Shown here: in pieces, positions 38,301-50,900 of the stretch | Numbering within the stretch: position 1 is the stretch's first letter | How the letters are laid out: the number at the start of each line of letters is the position of its first letter | Source of the DNA: Sycobia sp. Sy_11 | Lineage: Eukaryota; Arthropoda; Insecta; Hymenoptera; Epichrysomallidae | Assembly: GCA_018907035.1 (NCBI GenBank) | Contig: JACCIC010000227.1 | Span: 455,001-519,000, forward strand | Length of the DNA stretch: 64,000 bases | Direction of reading: 5' to 3' | Made by a program: the position numbers and the translations under genes | Notes under the pieces: model-generated | Database searches by the model: none | What the model saw: the letters and a program-made list of their open reading frames with translations, nothing else | Told to the model about the DNA's origin: nothing

Positions 38301-39584
38301 TCGTGGATAAAGTGCACTATGGTAACGAGATCATTTGTATAATAGGTTATTTCAATTAATTAAGCTATAATCATTCAGTGGAAAAGGTTTCACTATATTG
38401 TGAGTTCAAAGTTTGTACAAGTGTATTTTACTTGTAAGTAAACTTATGGATCATCCATTGGCGAGCGTACTACCGCCACTACAATATATTATATAATTTA
38501 AAAAATGATAAAATTTAAATAATTAAGTAAATAAATAAAAAACTACGAATAAGCATAACGGCGTTTATTTTGAATAGAATTCGTTATTTTATTTGTGCGT
38601 ATACATCCATATACGTGTTATATAGGCGTAATAGTGCGCGTTCGAGAAGCCCGTTGGGGAAGCCTTTCATTAATTCTCTCATCTTACATTGTAGGGAAAG
38701 GCCATTGACTACCTGGCAGTTACAGTAACAAGCCATATATGCACAATTATTATTACACACGCATTGATTACCTTTTCCGAAATTCTATGGTGAATTTTCA
38801 AAAATTTTAATTGAATTTAATTAATTTAAGTCACTCCATTACTATAAATCACCGCTTTATAAACGAATGCATACGTCTTGCAACGATTAACATCTATAAT
38901 ACGTTATTTATATATCTCTAGTACAACAGCTTTTAAAATATCGGGTTATTTTCCTTTACTAATAATCGATTTATCACATGAATAACATATTATTTATTTA
39001 TTAAAATAATCATAATTTCTTGAAATAAATTTTTAAACTTTATTTTACACGGCGCGATGGGGAAGATCTTCATATATCCTGGGGGGGGGGGGTCGAGATC
39101 ACCGCAAAAGAAAACTTCAATGTCCTTACGTTACAGCTGTCTTCAAAGTATAATACTTATATAACAAAACCAGTTTGAATTCTGCAGGCGTGTAGATTAT
39201 ATATCGAGCCTACGCCGAGCGATGCGCTGAAAAATTTATAAAATATGCTTCATTGAATAGAATTCAAATGTGCATGACATTCTCGGCTAATATACCAATG
39301 TATCGAATAAAAAAAGCAAAGATCATAGTACATGTTTAATTCGAGTAAGATTCGAGTAAGGACACTTTATGTACAGAGAACTCATTTAAAGAATTCGGTT
39401 CATGTATTTTAATAAATCAACTGTACTCATTTTATTATTTGATCAAATGGATAATGATTAAGATTAAAGTATACAAACACTCTAGATTTTTAAATTTTGC
39501 TTATTATTAAATTTACATTATGATATTAACAGATGACATGTATTTATAATTCACGTACACAGTTTTTAAGTATAAGTTGATTTA

Positions 39585-39627
<43 letters not shown>

Positions 39628-40271
39628 TTTAGTTTTGAAATTAATATTTTATTTATATCATTGCTGAATTATTATTTTTTGTTGAAAATATAGAAACCAT
39701 AAAATCGTGTAACCGTATATGATTTTTTTTTAGATTTTGTAATTTTAAAATGAATGCCAAATAAATATAATTTATTATTGAGAAATTTCATCTTACATTG
39801 TCTCATATTCAAATACGTTATATCCTATTATTATTAATTAAAGTTATATTGAATTCGAAATGAAATCAGACCGAATATTTTATATGGCTTTCTTCGTTAA
39901 TTCCTGTTATAATTATTATTTTATCATTATTGTATTATTCTTCTGCTTCTAAATTTCCATAAAATGTTTCGTATCAATTGACAGAAATATGTATTTTTAA
40001 TTACACAAGGGTTGCCTAAATAACTAAACATATATTCTTTTTTAAATTTAATTTTCTTTTATTTTCTAATTAATTGATACAAACCATTTCAAAATAGCAA
40101 CTATATGAGCAGATGTAGCCGTAATGAAAACATCTTATTATTAAAAAAATACTGTAATCTGTAATATGTTTACTCAACAATGATATCGGAACATATATTC
40201 TGAATTTTTACCATACATTACTATTAATTAATTCGATCCCTTATTTCGACTAAATAAGAAGATTCTCACAC

Positions 40272-40335
<64 letters not shown>

Positions 40336-40336
<1 letters not shown>

Positions 40337-40364
40337 CTCTCCGTCGCGCGGCAATATAGGGGAC

Positions 40365-40395
<31 letters not shown>

Positions 40396-40430
40396 ATTGT
40401 TCCCTGTCTTGCCGCGCAGCGACGGAGAGC
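40336..40430. repeat. Inverted duplication around (AT)n, at the peroxidase first exon
   Basis: Left arm 40336-40369 starts GCTCTCCGTCG and continues CGCGGCAA...GGGACAATT. Right arm 40395-40430 is its near-perfect complement, ending CGACGGAGAGC. The loop is an (AT)n tract at 40369-40395. The right arm overlaps the upstream part of the first recognisable peroxidase exon. Confidence 0.85.
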
Positions 40431-40492
40431 CCGCAAGCCGCATCAGCGACGCAGTGCCGTGTGAGAAGGCCGAGGCTTCGGGCAGCGTCGCC

Positions 40493-40880
40493 ATGCGCCA
40501 GCCTACGGAGAGGACTCTGTTGACGAGGCCCCGGGTCGGGCAGCCGGGCTACGTGGAGATGACCGGTACCATGCGCCGGCACTCCAACAGGATTCGTCAA
40601 TTTCAGTGCTGCGTGTGCGCCACGTTCATGTAAGTCCTAAAAGTATAATGCGCGTGCACACACACGCACGCGTGCGCGCAATCTAAGGTGTTACCCATAG
40701 CTCGAGAAATTTTGGCTCTTTTTATTGAAATTATTTACACGAAAAGAAACATATTATCTACGTCGTCGCTCAAAGCACACGTGTACGCTTCGAGCCAATT
40801 TCGAAAATATCCACCACTTGAAACCCACGGCGGGACCTGCGACTCGCGCAAACATCGAATAGCGCGGGTCGCATCGTTCA

Positions 40881-40940
<60 letters not shown>

Positions 40941-42379
40941 GTTAATTTAATTTACGTTAATTTAATTTAATTTACGTGTGCTTTGAGCGACGACGTAGAT
41001 AATATGTTTCTTTTCGTGTAAATAATTTCAATAAAAAGAGCCAAAATTTCTCGAGCTATGGGTAGAATTTTGGTTTCTTGAATATGAATTCTACAGGAAA
41101 CCGTGCAACCACCAAGCTCATAGGTTTGTTTATCGAAGTGGTGTGGGTGTATAAATTCCATCGGCAGCTTAATTTCTCTCTTTAACAATTTCATTTGGTA
41201 AAATATATATATTAAAGAATTGGGCGAATTACACGTAATGATTACGCTTGTTTATTTACGCAGAGACTGTTTTGAGTCTGCAATTGCATAGAGCGGTGTT
41301 CAATGAATTGGTAATTCCTGGTTGTGCTTTATCGCATAAATGCGCAGAGTGCGCAAAGAATTTGAATATGTTAATTTCTAAGAAATAACATTTCGAAATC
41401 TGCCAATGGAATAAGGTCGATGTGTCACACGAAATTTTGTTCCAATATACTTCACTGATTACAAATCACGATTTGCACGCATTTGATAATATTCTAAAAT
41501 ATTGATAATTATTTATTCATAACGTTATATTGTAAAAAAATACTTTTATTTTGAACCGATTAACGAAATGTCACCTGCTCTTTTATACCCGCTGAGTAAG
41601 TACGGATCCGTAACAATTTTTTCCGTACAAATTTTTTTCTAAATATTCAAGCAATTGAAAATTATAATTAGTCGCGCCTTTAAGTTTTATCTATTTTATA
41701 TTGCTGAAGAGGCAGATAAATGCGAAAATGATGAATGCTGTAAAAGCAGATTCATCGAACTGTATAAAAACCGAGAACGTTCAGAAAATTTTATTTGACG
41801 TTCTCATTTCCACATCGTTTGACGAGTCTGTTTTAAATTTTGCGGCAATGCGAAAGGGGCCTACAGAAAAGTCTCCGGCTACTTGAATAGCGTAATACTT
41901 TGATATTTCCAAATAATATTAATTACAACGGAGTACTTGTTGCTCAGTTCGTAGAAAAGAGCACTTGACTTTCTCCTTTATATATATATGTATATGTATA
42001 TTTTTTTTTTGACAAAATGAAACTGTTTTGTGCAAACAAGGAGCCGCTCCACAGATTAACTCTTTAGGTATATTAGAAAACACTCTGTGTTGGAGCAACG
42101 TAAAATACTTGAAATTCTGCCTCGTTGCTTTCCCGTTTTCCGTGAGGATTGCGCCAGACTCGCGATAATCCGTGCCCTATGTAACGGAGCCTCCTCACCG
42201 ATGACCCTTTTTGCAACTCGAACGTATTAGACGTCTCCCTAATTCCGGTTCGACTCCCATCAGACGCGGACACGCGCGGCGGTGAAATCCAAGACGCCTC
42301 GCAGAGATTAACGCGCGGCCCTATATGAGAGTTTTTGCAAGGCATGAGAATATCCCGCGCGTGGCTCCTACCGCATATG

Positions 42380-42440
<61 letters not shown>

Positions 42441-44446
42441 CATTACATATGCGGTCGGTTTGCAGCCATAGCGACGGCTACTCGGCGACAACGGTATATA
42501 CCAATACTTATGCTTACGACGTTACATAAGCATACTATATACACGCATCGCGCGGTTCCAGGGGCTGCCCGCCCCACCATCGAGATTCGATATACGTGCG
42601 TCTTTTTTCCCTCGGGCGATGCAGTATGAATCGCGTTGGCGGCCGAACACGCATCAATAAAGCTTTGTGAGAGGCTTTTTTTCGCAGGTACATACCATAT
42701 TTCCAGCTTATCTTTTTCCGTTTTTTTTTCTCGGTATTTCATTATGTATATACAGATATACCATAGGTAAATTTCTTGGGTCAGAACTTATCGACTCGTT
42801 TAAATTAAAATATATATTTTATTGAATCTAATAAAAATTTTTATGGAGTAAATTTTATGAACTGTATTGTCAAATATATTTTTAAAGGATTGAAAAGAAT
42901 CGTATTGCTTTTATTTATTCATAATAGTATATATAAACTAATATAAATTTTATATATTATATATGTATATATATATATATAAATTTTTTTCTTTTCTTCT
43001 GTCTTTAAATCTAAATCTGTGAATAATATTTTTTATACTTTATAAAAATTTAGAGTGTTTTATGATTATTGCTTAGTAAACTAAGGTAAATAGATTCAGT
43101 CTAAATCAAATTCATGTAAAAATAAAATTAACAAATATTTTAACATATAAAAAATTCAACGCCTTTTTAAAAAGATTCAATTATGAGCAAAATCAAGTAT
43201 CAATGTTTTTTTAATGAACACGACGTCCGAAGTGATAATCAAGTAACGTGGTCTCTTATATATGGTAACCTATACTCTGGTAAGTATAGTCTCTCAATGT
43301 ATCTTTAAGTATAGAATAAACATTTCTCGAGCTCTTATATGATACTCCGCGCATAGATGAGCAAAAAAATGGTCCATTTCAAAGACCTGACCTGTATATT
43401 CTTACACGTTTTTGGAATATTGAATTGAAATTGCAAGCGACAAAAGTCTTAACGCTTTCTTTTTTTAATCGTAAAAAATTGAACATAACGCAAATAGTTT
43501 TTAAGATTACATACTCGTGTAAGAGTAATAGATTCATTAATTCTTTGTTAAAAATTTAAATAAAATAATACTTTTAAAAAACGAGAAGCTAATATAAAAT
43601 CAATCGTAAATATTTATTTATTTTTAATAAAAATAAAAAATAAAAAACGATGCATGAAATTATTCTAAATTTTATGATATCTAAGCTTTAGAGTCATTTT
43701 CAGTTCTCTATTAGATTTCAACTTTCTCATTAAAAATTACACTAAGTTTAGGGGCATATTGATTCTTCTTCTGAATTCTTCATTTATTCTGATAGAAATA
43801 CAGAATTTTTTTTTCACGAATAGGAGGTCATAAAAAAATTATGATAGAAAAACTATGCAATAATTGACATAAAAACGAAAAACAGGGATAATTTTTTCTC
43901 TATGTATTATTTAAATAATTTCAGTGCCAAAAAGGCTTAAAAGAATTTTAAAAACTATTTTAAAAAATATGATATTTCCTCGATATTGTATTATGTGAAT
44001 ATTTATTATAGTCTCAGAGCACGAATCTTTAATCTGTAATTATATTTAAACACAAGAAAGAAATACTTTGATACAACAATTGAACAATATAAAAACTCCT
44101 CCATTAATAGAGATTTTTTGTAAATATTTCGTTGTGTGTATATAGGTAACCGTCCGATAATTATTGGCGGTAAATTTCATTAAACTCGTTGTCCATGCTG
44201 CCCGGTTCTTTCGTAAAAGCGAAGAGGAGGGTGAGAAAAAATGGCGAGCGAGAAGACGCCTTTGACGGGATCAAGCCGAAACGTTGGCTCGGTAACGGAG
44301 GTCCCCAATTACGTCCACGACACTTACCGATTTCACACGCGTCGCAGAAAAGAGCGCCAGCTTCAATGCATCATGTTCGTAACGATTCTGTGAGTTCAAT
44401 AATTTTTTTGACAGACCGTATTTCTATACACGGTCGTTTTTACCTG

Positions 44447-44507
<61 letters not shown>

Positions 44508-47500
44508 ATATATAGGACAAAGGTACCCATGCACACTTCAATTGTCGTGGATTTTGCACTCGGTCTGATTTATATGAGAAATTATTTGTGAACCGATGCT
44601 TACTCTTTTCTTTCAGATAAATTAAATAAATTTTTTTAAATTCAAGTAGTACAATAATTTATAATAATAAAACGAGAGTCGGTGAGTTGTTTTTTGGAAT
44701 ACGCTAATGAGGCAATTGACTTTTGAAAAGGGAAAACTTGAGAATATTCACGTCTTTTATTTCTAAATGGCTAATTAAGAATTAGATTCTCATTCATTGA
44801 AAATATTAATTTTAAAAATCAATTTCTGAAATTAATTACTAATATATATATAAAGTTTCATCGAGTCGAAGAAATCCCGTACGTTTGCTATTGGTCGCTT
44901 TTTAATAGGTGGTTAGCCTTGTGACAAATCACTCAGTAACGTGACTTATGAAAGCGTCGTTTCGAATGTGCTAGGCGCATTTATATAATCATTCTTCATG
45001 TTTATTGCTGTTGATAGAAAGTTGACGGAAACTTTTTCTGGAGTTCAATTTATGCAGCGAAACTTATTTTTATAATTACAGCATTATCTACCTTACCTAA
45101 TTCTACCTTAAAAATGATTTATATGGATATAATAAGTTACAATGTTAATATGATGAACTGAAACGAATTAAAATTATTAAAAATGTCTAATTTATTTACT
45201 AATAAAATATAATAATACATTGTTATAATCCATAATATTTGATTCACATTGATAGGCGTAACTGGTTATTAGTGGGTTTAATATTAACAAAATAATTTAT
45301 AACACACTCGTTACATTCCAAAAAAGGTAATAATATTTTAAGAAAAATTTTTTATCAATATCGACAAAACAAAATATTTTTATCAAATTTTGCGCAATTT
45401 TTTCACATAAAATATATTCCCAAAAGAGTTTAGCTGACATATTAAATAAATGTTATTAAAAGTATGTCTAGTTTGATTTGATAATATAATGTGCATTGAA
45501 ATAATCAGGTTTCGTATTTAATCTTGACGGTTTTTTCTGTAATTTTCAACACATTTAGTATTTCCCTATGTTATAAAAATATTGACGAATTAGTGAATCC
45601 CTATTGAGATAGTTTTTCATGACATCTTGACTAGCATTTCCAAAAAAATCATGATTTTTAAACCGGCCTCCACGATATCTTAAAAACTACTTGATGCATA
45701 ATCCTTTTTATTTTTTTTTATAAAGTAGAACATAAAATTTATTCGAGGGCAAACCTACATGCAGTTGATAATTGCTATTATTTCTTTTAATTATATATTG
45801 TAAGCCAAAAATGAAACTAAAAATGGTCCTTATAATTCAAACATCTTCCAATTGGTCCATTTTTGAGTTGATATTACTTTTATAGATTTCAGCACTGTCA
45901 AATATTATATAATCGATAGAATTGCTAGATTTGATTGATTTCACGTAAGATTCGAAAGTGCCAAGATATAGAACAATGATACACCTATCGTACATATAAA
46001 CAGTTTGTAAGTGTCTATTTTTAAATAAACCAAGTTTTTGCGCGATAATCATAGATTAGAAATTTTGGAAAACAATTCATGAAATTTGCTTATTCTGCTC
46101 GGTTTATAAGCACGCGTCTTAAGTTTCGCATTAAATCTCGACAATATCTATAATTCTAATGTACAGAGCTAAACTTCTAGATCATCGTAGCGCAATGTAT
46201 ATTTTTTTCAGCGCTACCTTCATCATGGCACTAATCGTGACGATTAGCTACTCGGTGAATCATCCCAAATCCGGACCGCCGGTCACCGATCGACCGGTCG
46301 ATCTTCCACCGACCAGCGCGCCACCGGATAGAGCGCCACCCAGCAGTGGGCCTCTGAACGCCGCTCAGGCCTCGGACAAGGCGGCTCCCACCGCGTCCGC
46401 GCCAAGCGCTGCGCCGCTCCTACGCTCGTCGGGGTCGGGCGCCGACGATCCGTCGTCCACGGCGTCCGCCGCGCCGGCCGGCCTCAGCCCCGAGGAGACG
46501 AGGCTGGCCCTGGCCGCGGGGAACGCGGCCATAGCGTCCCGCCGCCGGGCGGACGCGGCGACCGCGCCCCTGCCCGCACCGTCGCCGGACTCGCGACACC
46601 GCTACGCCGTCGGCACGAGCCCGCGCGCCGACCGGCTGGCCCTGGCCGGGGTGGCCGAGATCGCCGCGACCAAGAGGATCGAGAGGGCGCGCTCGTTCAT
46701 GGGCAGGCCGAGCAGCTTCGGGAGCTACATCGACGGCGGCTGGACGGCCGAGGATCTGTGCGCGGCGAGGCGGGCGATCGAGTGCCCGACGCGGGCCGCC
46801 GCCAAGTACAGGCGGCTCGACGGCTCCTGCAATCATCCCCGGCAGCTGGGCATGGCGTACACGCCCTTCAGAAGGGCCCTGCCGCCGGATTACGCGGACG
46901 GGATCAACGCGCCCAGGCTCGGCAAATTCGGCGGTCCCCTGCCGTCCGCCCGGGAAGTCAGTCTTAAGGCAAGTGGATTTTTCCAAAGTGATGGACTGGT
47001 TTCAGCGATACTGTGCAGTTGCAATGGGTTGAACGGCACTATCTAAAAAAATTTCTGTAAAACATAGCGGGAGAAACAAAATTAAATGCTGTAAATTTTA
47101 TATTTGTACAGTAGTTGTATGTAGAATAGATTAGAAAAGACATCCCAGTATGGCTTTAGGAAGGAGAAAGTACTTACCTGAACCTTTATATATTATATAG
47201 ATAGATAGATAGATAGATGAATGAGCTTGTAAAACACCAAAATATCCAAATGAAGGCATCTCTAAATGCAATGTCTTACATTTGTATGCATTCTTAATAA
47301 CGTGTTTCATTGAATGTAATTTCCATTTAACATTGATATAACTTTTGAATTTGTATATTAGATTTGTTTTTGTAAAATATTTCTCTGAAACATGTGTTAT
47401 TGGGTGTGAGAAGCTTATAAAAATTTATAACCGACAGAAGAACATGAAAGCAAAACCGTATATAAATATCGTATATAAATATCGTTCAAAAATATTTTAG

Positions 47501-47874
47501 GTACATCCACCGTCGCCAAGTACAAATCCCTCATTCACGGTGATGCTGGCGGTGTTCGGGCAATTTTTGGATCACGACATAACGGCGACGGCGCTGAGCC
47601 AAGGCACCGACGGAAGCTCGCTATCCTGCTGCCCGCAGAGCCGCGGCTACGGCGGCGGCATGCTTCATCCAGAGTGCTTCCCCGTTCAGGTGGGCCCGGG
47701 CGATCCGGTCTACGACGTGGCCGGCAGCTCGTGCATGGAATTCGTCAGATCGGCGCCCGCCGCCCAGTGCAAGATTGGTCCAAGGCAACAGCTAAATCAG
47801 GTATAATAGGATGGCGTGCTCGCCCACTCTTTACTTCTACGCGAGCTCATATACACACCCACGTGTTCGCGTGC

Positions 47875-47962
<88 letters not shown>

Positions 47963-50900
47963 GCACGCACGCACGCACACACACGCAGGCATGTATAATA
48001 CTCTCTCTGTTATTCCCTTTGAATACGGCGTTAGCTTTGTCTTTGATTCTTTACCTAGAGGCGGTTAAAAATGTCGACCTGTACGTGAAGCTTTATTGAA
48101 AAGGATCGCAACAGAGCGGCCTGCTACCCCAGTGGGTGTGCCCTTTGTCACGATAAAGCCGGCCGGCTTTATTACAACAAATTCATTGAAATTTTTTTGG
48201 CCAGTTGAAATTCCTTCCCGCGGCCATTGCGATTGATCAAGCCGTCAAAGCGCCAAAAATAACCTTAAATATAATGCATCCTTACAGAATAATGAGGACA
48301 GAATCCTTTGAGAAAGAATAATGCTTTGCGAAGTTATAGTTCCTCGACTGCACATTAATCATTGTTTCTTAGTAAGATTATGACAAAGTCAAAACAAGTT
48401 TTAGCGAATAGCATTGCCTTTATATTGCAAAGAAAAACATTTCAGGGAATGTATGAGATACCGCACACAAGGATTTTTAATGGGATAAGGACAGATAAAA
48501 AATATAATTGGGAATTTTTTTATAATCCCATAATAATTAAATTCAACATCAATACTCGTACATAGTTATATTTTGATTTTTAAGAGATAATAATATTTAT
48601 TATGAATTGACAATGAGTAAATGTGAAAGCAGTTGACTATTCCACCGCACTAAAATTTTGTTCTGTTAAATGAATGAACAGCTCTCAACTTAGTAAATAA
48701 AATTTACTTCAAATAGAATAATTACAATCTTAAGTGAATTTTGCGCGATACAAAATTTCGCACGCATCTTTAGTAGACCTACATTAAGGGCAAGATTAAC
48801 ATTATTTAACAATAATTTAATGGATATGTAAACATTATATATCACTGGAAAATTGATTTAAGCACGTGCTTTACTTACGTCTATTCTAACATGTTTCCAA
48901 GTTTCCAATGAATTCCAATAAGCAGTCTAGAAATGCGAACGGATTGAAAATTCAATAATTAACAATTATAAATAATAATTTCAAAATGATCTCATTTCCA
49001 CGTAGTTTTATAAATCGGTGAAATTTTCTTCAATAAGTGTAAAATAACATTTGATAATCCTTCAATGCATTAGATCTAATTAAATAATAATTAAAACGTA
49101 ACAGAAAATCTTGTTTTTATAATTTAATTTCACTAATATCTTTAAAGCTACAAAATTACTACACGGTCTTATCCATTGTATGCTTTAATGTAGAAAGAAT
49201 TTGTTTGAATTTAAGAAAAGGCCGTCTTATAAATTTTTATAAGATATGTATGAAAAATGATTTTGAAAGTTACTCAAAAATAAACAGTAAACTTTGCTAT
49301 ACACTGTTGTATAGCAATTTTTTACAACAAGAATAATGTTACTGGTGTGTTAATTCAATCTTGAAACGTACACTTTGAAAATTCTTCGCTTATTGGACAG
49401 CAAAGTTTAATTTGAATTCCAATGCATACGCATGCTCTTCTCAATTAATACAATTTGATGATGAGCTTAATCTCAATCACGAATGCAAATGGAATGCACG
49501 CGAAATGCAAACTCTTGCAGTACCCAGTAAGCCAAATACGAATTTGTTTGTAAACCATGACAGGGGGTTAAGTAGATTCATTTTCGTAATATACGATGAA
49601 TTATTCATGTTTTCCCGACAAATCTGTCATGTTTTTCAAACTGTTTCGTAAATCATATTTAGTGAACACCATTTCTTTGATAGATGCAATATGAATTATT
49701 ATTACTAATTATTATCTATAGAAAAATTTTTATCGATAGAAATTAGATTGCATAAATGATGTTTATTATATTAACCGATATAAATTACACTCACTTCGGT
49801 GTAATGTCTAAGTATATTTAATAAACTTTCTCATTAAGCAATTGGCTTCTGTATTAAAATAATTTGTAAAATTATTGTCTTAAACATAATATGATTTGTT
49901 TTATCAGAATATTAAATACACTGTTTCTAAAAAATAGTTTGTTAATATTTTTGATAAAACGTAGTTAAGTCTGTAATTATCTTTAAATATATGGAAAATC
50001 TAGTACTTTCTAGTAGCTGCTTTAAATAACTTAAAAAAAGACATCACTTGTACACAGAATGTGATACAGTAGCTGTTATTGTTGCCAAGGTCACATCGTT
50101 CATCGACGGCTCGGTTATCTACGGCTCGGACGTGGAGACGGCCGCCGGGCTGCGCGCGTTCTCCGGGGGCCGGCTCCGTATGCAGAGCACACCGGACAAC
50201 AGGCAGATACTCCCGGCCAGCGCGAATCCAAACGACGGCTGCAACAGGCGGCTGGAGTCGGCGCGCGGCCGCTACTGCTTCGCGAGCGGCGACCCACGGG
50301 CCAACGAGAATCTCCACCTGACGACGATGCACCTGCTCTGGGCGCGGCAGCACAATCGCCTCGCCGCCGGCCTCGCCGCCGCCAATCCCCACTGGGACGA
50401 CGAGCGGCTGTACCAGGAGTCGCGGCGCATCGTCGGCGCCCAGCTGCAGCACGTCGTCTACGGCGAGTTCGTGCCGATCGTGCTCGGCGAGGGGGAGGCC
50501 GGCCGACGCGAGCTCCGGCCCCTGCCGACCGGATCCCGTAGGTGGAACGAGAGCTCGAGGGTCGATCCGACGATCGCCAATCACTTCGCCGCGGCCGCTT
50601 TTAGATTCGCGCACACTCTGCTGCCCGGATTGATGAAGGTTACCGACGCGCAGAAGGGCACCTCGTCTTACGTTCAGCTGCACAAAATGCTTTTTAATCC
50701 CTACAGTTTGTATTCCGAGGGTGAGTACTTGGCTGATTTTTTTTCTTCTAGCACTCAGAAAATATTCTCAAACTGAAGCAAATTAATTTCAGTAACGTGT
50801 TTTCAAATTCAGATCATACGAATTGCAAGAGTTTTTTTAATTTTAAGTTTTAAAACACAGCTTATTAGTTCCATTTTTTTATGTGATTTAACGTCGCTCG

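Larger units (their letters stand above)
34087..40335. other. Gene-poor AT-rich region upstream of the peroxidase gene
   Basis: No recognisable coding exon. Holds a purine-rich GATA/GGGA stretch (about 34710-34800), a GC-richer stretch (about 34800-35040) that could be a noncoding exon or promoter, (AT)n at 35041-35095 and about 36975-37030 and 39586-39622, (CT)n at about 35233-35335, an AATATTGC-type patch at about 36155-36255, and an 11-base G run near 39082. A short open stretch after an acceptor-like CCCGCAG near 35372 is not assignable. Confidence 0.35.

Noticed and set aside
40967..41194. Minus-strand open frame sharing a peptide with the plus-strand frame at 40688-40945
   Set aside because: The shared peptide is simply the 90-bp inverted repeat read on both strands, not two related genes.
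46420..46986. 188-codon open frame on the minus strand
   Set aside because: Antisense to a GC-rich peroxidase exon; long antisense frames are expected there, and the R/G/P-rich translation matches no family.
47674..48099. HTHTHT-rich open frames
   Set aside because: Produced by a (CA)n microsatellite just after the exon 3 donor.
50000..50683. 227-codon open frame on the minus strand
   Set aside because: Antisense shadow of peroxidase exon 4, which has clear heme-peroxidase motifs on the plus strand.
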